A stretch of DNA of 64,000 nt from Wenjunlia tyrosinilytica. Its GTDB lineage: Bacteria; Actinomycetota; Actinomycetes; Streptomycetales; Streptomycetaceae. Shown here one piece after another: positions 45,869-53,766 of the stretch; the first letter of the stretch is position 1; each line of letters starts with the position of its first letter. The position numbers and the translations under genes were made by a program. The stretch spans positions 1-64,000 of the forward strand of contig NZ_BMMS01000007.1 in assembly GCF_014646055.1 (NCBI RefSeq). Direction: 5' to 3'. The notes beneath the pieces were generated by a model, which ran no database searches, had not been told where the DNA came from, and worked only from the letters and a program-made list of their open reading frames with translations.

Positions 45869-47650
45869 GCCCGCCGGCGGCCCCGTGGGGCCACCGGGGG
45901 ACGGTGGCGCGGGGGACGGCGGCCCGGCGGCTGGCGGCCCGGAGGACGGTGGCTCGGAGGACGGTGGCTCGGAGGACGGTGGCGCGGGGGACGGTGGCGC
46001 GGGGGACGGCTGCTCCGGCGACGGCGGGGTGGGCGACGGCGGGCCGGGCGATGTCGAGGGAGCCGCGGCCCCGGCCTCCGTCACCCGGGTGCCCGGGTGC
46101 ATGAGGGCGCACAGGAAGGCGGCCGCCAAGGCGGCGGCCATGGCGTAGAAGACCGTCCTCGTGCCCTCGGCGAAGTCCCCGCGGATGGTCTGGGCGAGAT
46201 CCCGCAGCGCCTGGGCGACCGGGCCGTCCCCGGTGGGCGGGCGGGTGGCCGCGCGTCCCCCGACCGACTGGACGATGTTCTCCGCCAGCCGGTGCGCGGC
46301 GCCGGAGGGCAGGCCCTTTGACTCGAACGTCCTGGTGACGCGGTCGGTGGTCACATGGGCGAGCACTGTGCCCAGGACCGCCAGCCCGACGCTCGCCGAG
46401 TAGTTGCGGACGGTCTGCGTGATGCCCGTGACCTCCCCGTAAGAGGCGTCGATGGAGCGGTTGACGGCGTCGGTGGAGGCGGGCCCCAGCAGGAAGCCGA
46501 TCCCGGCCCCCGACAGCACGATGTAGGGCCACTGCGCGCTCAGGGACAGGTCGGTCAGCTTCCCCGCCCACAGGGTGAATCCGACGGCACCGATGAGCGT
46601 GCCCAGCAGCATCGGGGCCTTGGCCCCTCGTTTGTCCAGCATATGGCCGCCCACCTGGGAGGCCGTGCCGAAGCCCGCGAAGAAGATCAGCAGGTAGAGG
46701 GCGGCCTCGTTCGCCGACGACTGGAGGGCAACCTGGGAGTAGATCGAGGCGAAGAAGAACACGGGGATGAACGTCATCATCGAGAAGAAGAGCACCGCGA
46801 TGTCCACCGCGAACGCCCGGTCGGCGAACACCCGCATCTTGATCAGGGGATCGCGGGTGCGCAGTTGGAGGACGACGAAGAAGGCCAGCACCACCAGCCC
46901 GCCGATGATGCAGGCCCAGGTGGCCGCGCTGTCCCAGCCCCAACTGCCCGCCTGCTGAAGGCCCAGGACGCTCAGCGCCATACCGACCGCGACCAGGAGG
47001 GCACCACGCCGGTCGAGGGGGGCGGGGCGCGGGCGGTTCGGGATGTGCGCCAGCGCGGTCAGCACGAGCGCCACGGCGGCGACCGGGACATTGACCCAGA
47101 AGACGGCCCGCCAGGTCCAGGTGGTCAGCCACCCGCCCAGGATGGGGCCGATGGCGGTCAGACCGCCCGACAGGCCGAAGAACAGGGCCAGCGCGCGTCC
47201 GCGCTGGGAGAGCGGGAAGACCGCGACCACCACGGCGAGGGCGGCCGGGAACATCAGCGCGGCGCCGAACCCCTGGACGGCCCGGAAGGCCACCAGCCAG
47301 ACCTGCGCCCCGCTGCCTTTGGGCACCGCCCCGCACAGCGCCGAGGAGACGACGAAGACGACGGTGCCGATCAGCATGACGCGACGGTGGCCGAAGATGT
47401 CGGACAGCCGGCCGCCGAGGGCGAAGAAGGCCGCGAGCGAGAGCAGGTAGGCGTTGACGACCCACTGCATGCCGTAGGCCGAAAGGCCGAGGTCGCGAAT
47501 GATGCTCGGGGCCGCGATGGACACGATCGTCTGGTCGATGAATGTCATCGCCACCGCGAAGAGCATCGCCGCCAGCGCCAGATTCCGCCTGTGCCGGGCG
47601 GCTTCGGCACAATCCGGGCCGGAACCGGCAGAGCCCTCGATGTCCGTCAC
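45854..47650 (-). CDS. MFS drug exporter, DHA2 (EmrB/QacA) family
   Basis: A 598-residue proton-driven exporter with 14 predicted helices. Typical motifs: VAMTFIDQTIVSIAAPSIIRDL in TM1, LGGRLSDIFGHRRVMLIG (motif A) and GWLTTWTWRAVFWVNVP (motif C region). It starts at ATG 47650. Residues about 535-598 are an unusual Pro/Ser/Glu low-complexity tail, PSPAPPSPAPP-like, encoded by 15-bp repeats near 45.9-46.0 kb. A drug or pathway product export role is likely. Confidence 0.9.
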   Translation of the reverse strand: MTDIEGSAGSGPDCAEAARHRRNLALAAMLFAVAMTFIDQTIVSIAAPSIIRDLGLSAYGMQWVVNAYLLSLAAFFALGGRLSDIFGHRRVMLIGTVVFVVSSALCGAVPKGSGAQVWLVAFRAVQGFGAALMFPAALAVVVAVFPLSQRGRALALFFGLSGGLTAIGPILGGWLTTWTWRAVFWVNVPVAAVALVLTALAHIPNRPRPAPLDRRGALLVAVGMALSVLGLQQAGSWGWDSAATWACIIGGLVVLAFFVVLQLRTRDPLIKMRVFADRAFAVDIAVLFFSMMTFIPVFFFASIYSQVALQSSANEAALYLLIFFAGFGTASQVGGHMLDKRGAKAPMLLGTLIGAVGFTLWAGKLTDLSLSAQWPYIVLSGAGIGFLLGPASTDAVNRSIDASYGEVTGITQTVRNYSASVGLAVLGTVLAHVTTDRVTRTFESKGLPSGAAHRLAENIVQSVGGRAATRPPTGDGPVAQALRDLAQTIRGDFAEGTRTVFYAMAAALAAAFLCALMHPGTRVTEAGAAAPSTSPGPPSPTPPSPEQPSPAPPSPAPPSSEPPSSEPPSSGPPAAGPPSPAPPSPGGPTGPPAGSGTT

Positions 47651-47766
47651 AAGGAGAAATTCTCCGCGCCCCGGGCACGGTTCGCACGCCGAACGCCGCG
47701 ATGAGCCGGTGCCGCCGGAGCGAGGGCAGAGCGACGGTGCCGCGACGACTCCTCGCGTGGACTACT

Positions 47767-47803
47767 CCTGTATAGACCATTGACAGGATTGGTACAGACC
47801 TAT
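47767..47803 (+). promoter_or_regulatory. Chitinase-type direct repeats / DasR-like sites
   Basis: Two related boxes, TGTATAGACCA (47769-47779) and TGGTACAGACCT (47790-47801), start 21 bases apart, i.e. two helical turns. The second matches the DasR consensus ACTGGTCTAGACCAAT at 12 of 16 positions (47788-47803). They lie about 60 bases before the chitinase start, as in known Streptomyces chi promoters. Confidence 0.72.
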
Positions 47804-47858
47804 TGAGTGCGGGTTGCGCCCATCCTTCGCCCCCCACGTCCAGAAGGAGCAGCCCCCC

Positions 47859-49445
47859 ATGCTCAGACGCACCCGAGCGCTGGCCTGTACCACCGCGCTC
47901 GCCACTACGGCGGCCGCCGTGCTGGCCGCCGCGTTCGCCCTGGCGCCCTCGGCACATGCCGGGGAGTTCCTGGCCAACGGCGGCTTCGAGACCGGCTCGC
48001 TCAGCGGCTGGACCTGCGACGCGAGCGCCAGGACCGTGACCGGCCACGCCAAGTCCGGCGGCTACGCCCTCGCCGGCAGCCCCGGCTCCGACACCGCCCA
48101 GTGCAAGCAGACGGTGAAGGTCGCCCCCAACACCACCTACCGGCTGACCGCCCAGGTCAACGGCTCCTACGTCTATCTGGGAGTCGAGGGCGGGAAGAGT
48201 ACGTGGACACCGGGCACCGGCGGCGGCTACCAGCCGCTGAGCGTGGACTTCACCACGGGCGCGAGCCAGACCAGTGCCACCGTCCATCTGCACGGCTGGT
48301 ACGGGCAGGCCACCTACTACGCCGACGACGCCTCCCTGACGGGGCCCGGCTCCCCCGACCCGACCGATCCCCCGACCGACCCACCCACCGACCCGCCGAC
48401 CGATCCCCCCACCACGCCGCCGTCCTCGGACCTGCCCGCCCACGCGCTGGTGGGCTATCTGCACTCCAGCTTCGCCAATGGGTCGGGATACACCCGGATG
48501 GCGGACGTCCCGGCCGGCTGGGACGTCATCAATCTGGCCTTCGGCGAGCCGACCTCGGCGACCTCGGGTGACATCCGGTACGCGCTCTGCCCGGCGAGCG
48601 AGTGCCCCAATGTCGAGTCCGAGGCCGACTTCAAGGCGGCGATCAAGGCCAAGCAGGCCCAGGGCAAGAAGGTGCTCATCTCCATCGGCGGGCAGAACGG
48701 CCAGGTCCAGCTGACCACCACGGCCGCCCGCGACAAGTTCGTGCAGTCCGTGAGCGCGATCATCGACAAGTACGGGCTCAACGGCCTCGACATCGACTTC
48801 GAGGGCCACTCTCTGTCCCTCGACGCCGGTGACACCGACTTCAAGAACCCCAGGACACCGGTGATCGTCAATCTGATCTCCGCGCTGAAGACGCTCAAGG
48901 CCAAGTACGGCAGCGGATTCGTCCTCACCATGGCGCCGGAGACCTTCTTCGTGCAGCTCGGCCACCAGTTCTACGGGCCCGGGCCGAACGGTGCCCAGGA
49001 CGCCAGGGCGGGCGCCTACCTGCCCGTCATCCACGCCATGCGAGGCGACCTGACCCTGCTCCACGTCCAGGACTACAACTCCGGCCCGATCATGGGCCTG
49101 GACAACCAGTACCACCAGATGGGCGGCGCGGACTTCCACATCGCCATGACCGACATGCTGCTGTCCGGCTTCCCTGTGGCGGGCAACAGCAACAACAGGT
49201 TCCCGGCGCTGGCGCCCTCCCAGGTCGCGATCGGCATGCCGGCCAGTCCCAACGCCGGCAATGGATGGGTGGCCCCCGGTGAGGTGAACAAGGCGCTCAA
49301 CTGCCTGACGAAGAAGACCGACTGCGGTGGCTATGCCACCCATGGCACCTGGCCCGCCCTGCGCGGCCTGATGACCTGGTCGGTCAACTGGGACAACTTC
49401 AACGGCCGGGAGTTCTCCAAGAACTTCGACAGCTACTTCGGCTGA
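47859..49445 (+). CDS. Secreted GH18 chitinase with N-terminal binding domain
   Basis: Exported endochitinase of 528 residues, start ATG 47859 with GAAGGAG upstream. The signal peptide ends near AHAGEF (about residue 30); a beta-rich carbohydrate-binding module covers about 31-165 (FLANGGFETGSLSGWTC...); a Pro/Thr linker DPTDPPTDPPTDPP follows; the GH18 catalytic domain runs about 190-528. The catalytic segment is GLDIDFE with E as acid. The substrate is chitin; the family matches Streptomyces ChiA/ChiC-type enzymes. Chitinase promoter repeats precede it. Confidence 0.93.
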   Translation: MLRRTRALACTTALATTAAAVLAAAFALAPSAHAGEFLANGGFETGSLSGWTCDASARTVTGHAKSGGYALAGSPGSDTAQCKQTVKVAPNTTYRLTAQVNGSYVYLGVEGGKSTWTPGTGGGYQPLSVDFTTGASQTSATVHLHGWYGQATYYADDASLTGPGSPDPTDPPTDPPTDPPTDPPTTPPSSDLPAHALVGYLHSSFANGSGYTRMADVPAGWDVINLAFGEPTSATSGDIRYALCPASECPNVESEADFKAAIKAKQAQGKKVLISIGGQNGQVQLTTTAARDKFVQSVSAIIDKYGLNGLDIDFEGHSLSLDAGDTDFKNPRTPVIVNLISALKTLKAKYGSGFVLTMAPETFFVQLGHQFYGPGPNGAQDARAGAYLPVIHAMRGDLTLLHVQDYNSGPIMGLDNQYHQMGGADFHIAMTDMLLSGFPVAGNSNNRFPALAPSQVAIGMPASPNAGNGWVAPGEVNKALNCLTKKTDCGGYATHGTWPALRGLMTWSVNWDNFNGREFSKNFDSYFG

Positions 49446-49586
49446 TCCACCGCCGACCTCGGCGACATCGCCGCGGTCCCCGCCGGGCGCCCCCGGTTTC
49501 CGGAGGATTCACACATCCTCCCTGCCGGGGGCGGCCCCTGCCATGGCAGGATCTCCCCCGACGCGTGTCGATCCGGAGGTGATGGG

Positions 49587-50774
49587 ATGTCAGCGGCACA
49601 CCGCTCCCAAGGGTGGCTGAGCAGGGCACTCTTGTGCGGGGCCGTCCTGGCAGCCGCGGCGCTCGCGCTGCCCGCGCAGGCCGCCCACGCCGCACCGACC
49701 CCTGGTCCGGGTTCGGGATCCGGCTCGGGGGGCGGTCAGGCGTCCGACTCCACGTTCGACCACACCCTGCCGCCCGGGGCCGACAGCTCGGCCGACGGCT
49801 CCGACGCCCCTCTGGAGGCCCTGCTCGGTCGCCTCCAGTCGCTGTACGGGGAGGCGGAGAAGGCCACCGAGGGCTACAACCGGGTCAACGAGAAGCTGAG
49901 GGACCAGCGCAAGGCGCTGACGGAGGTCACCCGGAGGCTGGAGCGGCAGCGCGAGGACATGGGCGAGAACCGCAAGCAGATCGGACGCCTCGCCCGCAGC
50001 CAGTACAGGGACGGCAACCTCTCCGACTACAGCAGGCTCCTGCTCAGCCCGGACCCGCAGACCGCGCTGGAGCGCACCCATCTGATCGCCAAGGCCGCCG
50101 ACTCGGCGGCGAGCCTGACCAAGCGGCTGCGCGAGCAGGAGAAGCGCCTCGACCGGCTCGTGGACCACCGCAGCGATGCGGTGAAGGACGTCGAGAAGCT
50201 CGCACGGGAGCAGAAGAGCGCCCGCGACAAGGTCAAGGAGCGGCTGGACCGCGTCGAGAAGGTGGTCGGCTCGCTCACGGGAGCCCAACTGGAAGAGCTG
50301 CGGCAGCTGGAGGAGCGAGGGGCCAGTGCCTCACAGGCGGAGTTCCTGCACTCCGGCATACTCGGCACGGGCAGCCGCCGCCCCTCCGAGGCCGGGCAGC
50401 GCGCCATCGCCTACGCGTTCCGGCACCTGGGCGACCCCTATGTCTGGGGCGCGGAGGGGCCGCGGGCCTTCGACTGCTCGGGGCTGACCTCGCAGGCGTG
50501 GGCGCACGCCGGAAGGCCGGTTCCCCGCACGAGTCAGGAGCAGTGGGAGCGGCTGCCCAGGGTTCCGCTGAACCAGCTGCGCCCCGGCGACCTGGTCATC
50601 TACTTCCCCGGCGCCACCCATGTGGGGATGTACATCGGCAACGGGATGATCGTGCAGGCCCCTCGGCCGGGCGACCGGGTGAAGGTCTCCCCGGTGGGCT
50701 CGATGCCGGTGCTCGGCGCGGTGCGCCCGGACCCGGAGGCGGAGTCGGTCAAGAACTGGTCGCCCAAGAGGTAG
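49587..50774 (+). CDS. Secreted NlpC/P60 cell-wall endopeptidase
   Basis: A 395-residue exported protein. Signal peptide about 1-35 (ALLCGAVLAAAALALPAQAAHAA). A coiled-coil segment spans about 85-225 (NEKLRDQRKALTEVTRRLERQREDMGENRKQ), as in RipA-type proteins. The C-terminal NlpC/P60 domain about 270-380 has Cys in FDCSGLTSQAW (about 297), His in THVGMYIGNG, and GDLVIYF. It would cut peptide links in peptidoglycan during growth or sporulation. Start ATG 49587 follows GGAGGTGAT. Confidence 0.92.
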   Translation: MSAAHRSQGWLSRALLCGAVLAAAALALPAQAAHAAPTPGPGSGSGSGGGQASDSTFDHTLPPGADSSADGSDAPLEALLGRLQSLYGEAEKATEGYNRVNEKLRDQRKALTEVTRRLERQREDMGENRKQIGRLARSQYRDGNLSDYSRLLLSPDPQTALERTHLIAKAADSAASLTKRLREQEKRLDRLVDHRSDAVKDVEKLAREQKSARDKVKERLDRVEKVVGSLTGAQLEELRQLEERGASASQAEFLHSGILGTGSRRPSEAGQRAIAYAFRHLGDPYVWGAEGPRAFDCSGLTSQAWAHAGRPVPRTSQEQWERLPRVPLNQLRPGDLVIYFPGATHVGMYIGNGMIVQAPRPGDRVKVSPVGSMPVLGAVRPDPEAESVKNWSPKR

Positions 50775-50902
50775 TTCCCCAAGGCGGAGTCGGTCAAGAA
50801 CGGTCGCCCAAGGGGTGCTCACAGCCCCCACAGGAGCGGGACGCCGTTGGGCCGCCCCGCCCGCTGGCGGGGAGGCGGCCCGGGCACGCGTATCGCCCCG
50901 CG

Positions 50903-52135
50903 TCAGCCCGCGTTGACCAGCGCCAGGTAGGCGGCGGCGCGCTCGGGGTCGAAGAACCAGTTCTCGAAGTCCTCGGGGTGGGCGAAGCCGTTGGCGAAGC
51001 GGTCGCGCACCGCCTGGGACCCCATGCCCGCGCCGATGATGCCCAGCACGTGCTCCGGCGGCGGCATCAGCATCGCGTTGGTCCACTTGGTGACGGGGGC
51101 CGCCTGCTCCCAGTAGCTGTCGAAGGCTCCCTGCATGAACTCCCGGTCGAACGGCCGGTCGCCGTGCTCCAGGATGCTGCTCAGGTAGGAGGCGGCGCAC
51201 TTGGCGGCGCTGTTGGAGCCCTGGCCGGTGATCGGGTCGTTGGCCACCACGACGTCGGCGACACCCAGGACCAGGCCGCCCGAGGGCAGTTCGCCGACCG
51301 GGCGGCGGACCGTGGGCGCGTAGCGTCCGGACAGCGTGCCCCCGGCGTCGGTCAGCTCCACCTTCGCGGCCCGCTCGTACTCCCAGGGGGTGAACTGCTC
51401 CATCAGCTCCAGCGTCAGCCGCAGGTGCTCGTTCGGGTCCTTGACGCCCTGGAACACATCGAGGGGGCCGTCGGGTATGCCCTCCCAGAACAGGATGTCG
51501 CACGGTCCCGTGGTGGTCAGGCACGGCATGATGAACAGCTCGCCGACGCCGGGGACGAGATTGCAGCGCACGGCGAGGAAGTCGTGCTCGGGACGGGGGC
51601 CGAGCCCGTTGACGTAGGAGACGGCCAGCGCCCGCTGCGGGGTGCTGAACGGGGAGCGCTCCGGGTCCCGTTCGAACATCGAGACGAGCTCGCCCTTGCC
51701 CGCGGCGATCAGCACCAGGTCGAAGGTGCGGGCGAACCAGTCGAGGTCGGAGACGGCGGCGCCGTGGATGACGACCTGTCCGCCGCGCTGGGCGAAGGTC
51801 TCCATCCAGCCCGCCATCTTCACCCGCTGGTCGACCGACTGGGCGTATCCGTCCAGGTGTCCCACCCAGTCGATCGGGCGGCTGCCGTCGGGGCCGGCGA
51901 CCGAGACCCCGAGGCCCTCGATCCTGGGCGTCTGGCTCTCCCAGAAGTTCACTTCCTGGTCGCGCTCGTGCTGGAGCGCGGGGTCGAACATGCACTGCGT
52001 GGACATCACCCGGCCAACGCGGATCTCGTCCGCGGTCCGGTTCGACATGAGGGTGACGTCGTAGCCGTTGCTCTGCAGTCCCAGTGCGAGCTGCAGACCC
52101 GCCTGACCCGCGCCGACGATGAGTATCTTCCGCAT
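50903..52135 (-). CDS. Styrene/indole monooxygenase-like flavoprotein (StyA type)
   Basis: A 410-residue FAD protein that opens MRKILIVGAGQAGLQLALGLQSNGYDVTL (dinucleotide-binding fold). It resembles StyA, the epoxidase component of two-component styrene/indole monooxygenases (WVGHLDGYAQSVDQRVKMAGWM; GVADVVVANDPITGQGSNSAAKCA; the C-terminal NWFFDPERAAAYLALVN). No FMN/FAD reductase (StyB) gene is next to it. It starts 77 bases after cvnD on the same strand, so it may be the fifth gene of the conservon operon. Substrate not predictable. Confidence 0.87.
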   Translation of the reverse strand: MRKILIVGAGQAGLQLALGLQSNGYDVTLMSNRTADEIRVGRVMSTQCMFDPALQHERDQEVNFWESQTPRIEGLGVSVAGPDGSRPIDWVGHLDGYAQSVDQRVKMAGWMETFAQRGGQVVIHGAAVSDLDWFARTFDLVLIAAGKGELVSMFERDPERSPFSTPQRALAVSYVNGLGPRPEHDFLAVRCNLVPGVGELFIMPCLTTTGPCDILFWEGIPDGPLDVFQGVKDPNEHLRLTLELMEQFTPWEYERAAKVELTDAGGTLSGRYAPTVRRPVGELPSGGLVLGVADVVVANDPITGQGSNSAAKCAASYLSSILEHGDRPFDREFMQGAFDSYWEQAAPVTKWTNAMLMPPPEHVLGIIGAGMGSQAVRDRFANGFAHPEDFENWFFDPERAAAYLALVNAG

Positions 52136-52212
52136 GACTGCCCGCTTTCCACAAAACGTTCAATGATCAAGCACACAAAGGTATATGGCACCCGTTCACG
52201 GAGCGGAAGGGC

Positions 52213-52842
52213 TCAGGTGCGGGCGAGGGCGTGCATGACCAGCGACATGAGCGCGTCCACGGCCGAGTAGCGCTTGCGGGCGTCGCAGATGACGACCGGG
52301 ATCTCATCGGGGATGGACAGCGCGTCGCGCACGTCATCCACGGAGTACTCGGCGCTTCCCTCGAACTGGTTGACCCCGACGACGAAGGGCAGCCCCGAGC
52401 TCTCGAAGTAGTCGAGGGAGGGGAAGCAGTCCGCCAGCCGTCTGGTGTCGGCGAGCACCACCGCGCCAATGGCCCCGCGCACCAGGTCGTCCCACATGAA
52501 CCAGAAACGCTGCTGTCCCGGCGTGCCGAACAGATACAGGACCAGGTCCGAGTCGAGCGTTATCCGGCCGAAGTCCATGGCGACGGTGGTGGTCGTCTTG
52601 CCCGGGGTGGAGTCAAGGTCGTCCAGGCCCTCGCTGGCCTGTGTCATGACCGCTTCCGTCGTCAGCGGCGTGATCTCGGAGACCGCGCCCACGAAGGTGG
52701 TCTTGCCCACGCCGAAGCCGCCCGAGATCACTATCTTGGTGGATATGGGAGCGTTCTCCCGGTCGTCGGCGAGGCCCGGAGCGTCCGTCTCCCGCAGTGC
52801 GACGCCTTCCGCACCGGCAGCCTTAGAGCCTTCGAAGTCCAC
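52213..52842 (-). CDS. cvnD: Conservon GTPase-like ATP/GTP-binding protein CvnD
   Basis: A 209-residue small-GTPase-like protein, start GTG 52842. P-loop GGFGVGKTTFVGA; switch and G3 region VAMDFGRITL...LYLFGTPGQQRFWFMWDDLV; GVNQFEGS in place of NKxD. Conservon D proteins form a membrane-associated signalling complex with CvnA-C. Its start overlaps the end of cvnC by 20 bases. Confidence 0.92.
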   Translation of the reverse strand: MDFEGSKAAGAEGVALRETDAPGLADDRENAPISTKIVISGGFGVGKTTFVGAVSEITPLTTEAVMTQASEGLDDLDSTPGKTTTTVAMDFGRITLDSDLVLYLFGTPGQQRFWFMWDDLVRGAIGAVVLADTRRLADCFPSLDYFESSGLPFVVGVNQFEGSAEYSVDDVRDALSIPDEIPVVICDARKRYSAVDALMSLVMHALART

Positions 52843-53236
52843 TGAGCACCCTCTCGAGAATCGCGTGGTCCGGCGAGGCCGTGCCCCGCCGACCGGTCCC
52901 GTGGACCTTGATCCGCCCCTGGTCCGCCAGGTCGCTGAGCAGCACCCGCACCACCCCCAGGGGGATGCGCAGGAGCGCGGAGACCTCGGCGACCGACCGC
53001 ATCCTGCGGCACAGCTCGACGATGGCCCGCAGTTCCGGCATGCCGCGTTCGCTGAACACCCCGCCCGACAGCTCCCGGCGCTCCTCCGGGGCATCGATCG
53101 TCGCCACGATGGTCTCGACGAGCAGGACATGGCCGAAGCGGGTACGGCCACCGGTCAGCGCGTACGGGCGGACACGGGACGGACGTCCGGGCCCGCGCAC
53201 GGGGAGAGCTGGATCCGCGCCCAGCACGCGCCTCAC
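52823..53236 (-). CDS. cvnC: Conservon DUF742 protein CvnC
   Basis: A 137-residue DUF742 protein, start GTG 53236 overlapping the cvnB stop. It contains RPYALTGGRTRFGHVLLVETIVATI and a winged-helix-like portion (RSVAEVSALLRIPLGVVRVLLSDLADQGRIKVHG). Typical third gene of a conservon; it bridges the sensor kinase and the GTPase. A frame extending to 53341 is not supported. Confidence 0.9.
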   Translation of the reverse strand: MRRVLGADPALPVRGPGRPSRVRPYALTGGRTRFGHVLLVETIVATIDAPEERRELSGGVFSERGMPELRAIVELCRRMRSVAEVSALLRIPLGVVRVLLSDLADQGRIKVHGTGRRGTASPDHAILERVLSGLRRL

Positions 53237-53766
53237 CGCTCCATGCTGCGGCGCAGTTCCACCCGCAGCTCCGGGGTGAGCACATGCCCGGCCCGGCCGA
53301 CGAACAGCGCCATGTGGTAGGCCACGACGCTCAGATCGCACTCGGCGGCCGCGTGGACCCCCAGCAGCGATCCGTCGCTTATCGACATCACGAACAGATG
53401 CCCATCGTTCATCGTCACGACGGTCTGCTTGACCGGACCGGCTTCCATCAGACGGGCCGCCCCGTCGGTGAGGCTGGCCAGTCCGGAGACGACGGTGGAC
53501 AGCTCCGCCGAACCGTCGGCCGGACCCTCGGGATCGGCCGGACCCTCGGGATCGGCCGGACCGTCCTCCCGCGCGCTCGGGCTGTCGGACTCGCCCTCGC
53601 CGTCACCGCCGCGTCTGCCCTCGGACGAGGCGAGCAGGAGCCCGTCCGACGAGACCACGGCCACCGACCGCACACCCGGCACCTCGGTGACCAGGTTCGC
53701 CAGCAGCCACTGCAGATTCTGCGCTCCGGTACTGAGCCCTTCCGCGTCCGTCCGTGCCGCGTTCAA
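53233..53766 (-). CDS. cvnB: Conservon roadblock/LC7 protein CvnB
   Basis: A 177-residue roadblock/LC7 protein, start ATG 53766, overlapping the end of cvnA by four bases. The NLQWLLANLVTEVPGVRSVAVVSSDGLLLASSEG core is standard. It contains an insert of charged/proline sequence (about 50-85) with ADPEGP repeated two to three times; the insert is longer than in most CvnB proteins. The C-terminal half has TVVTMNDGHLFVMSISDGSLLGVHA. Confidence 0.92.
   Translation of the reverse strand: MNAARTDAEGLSTGAQNLQWLLANLVTEVPGVRSVAVVSSDGLLLASSEGRRGGDGEGESDSPSAREDGPADPEGPADPEGPADGSAELSTVVSGLASLTDGAARLMEAGPVKQTVVTMNDGHLFVMSISDGSLLGVHAAAECDLSVVAYHMALFVGRAGHVLTPELRVELRRSMER

Noticed and set aside
45750-49343. 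A 1197-codon minus-strand frame across the MFS and chitinase genes
   Set aside because: Overlaps two clear genes, one in the opposite strand, and has no recognisable domain.
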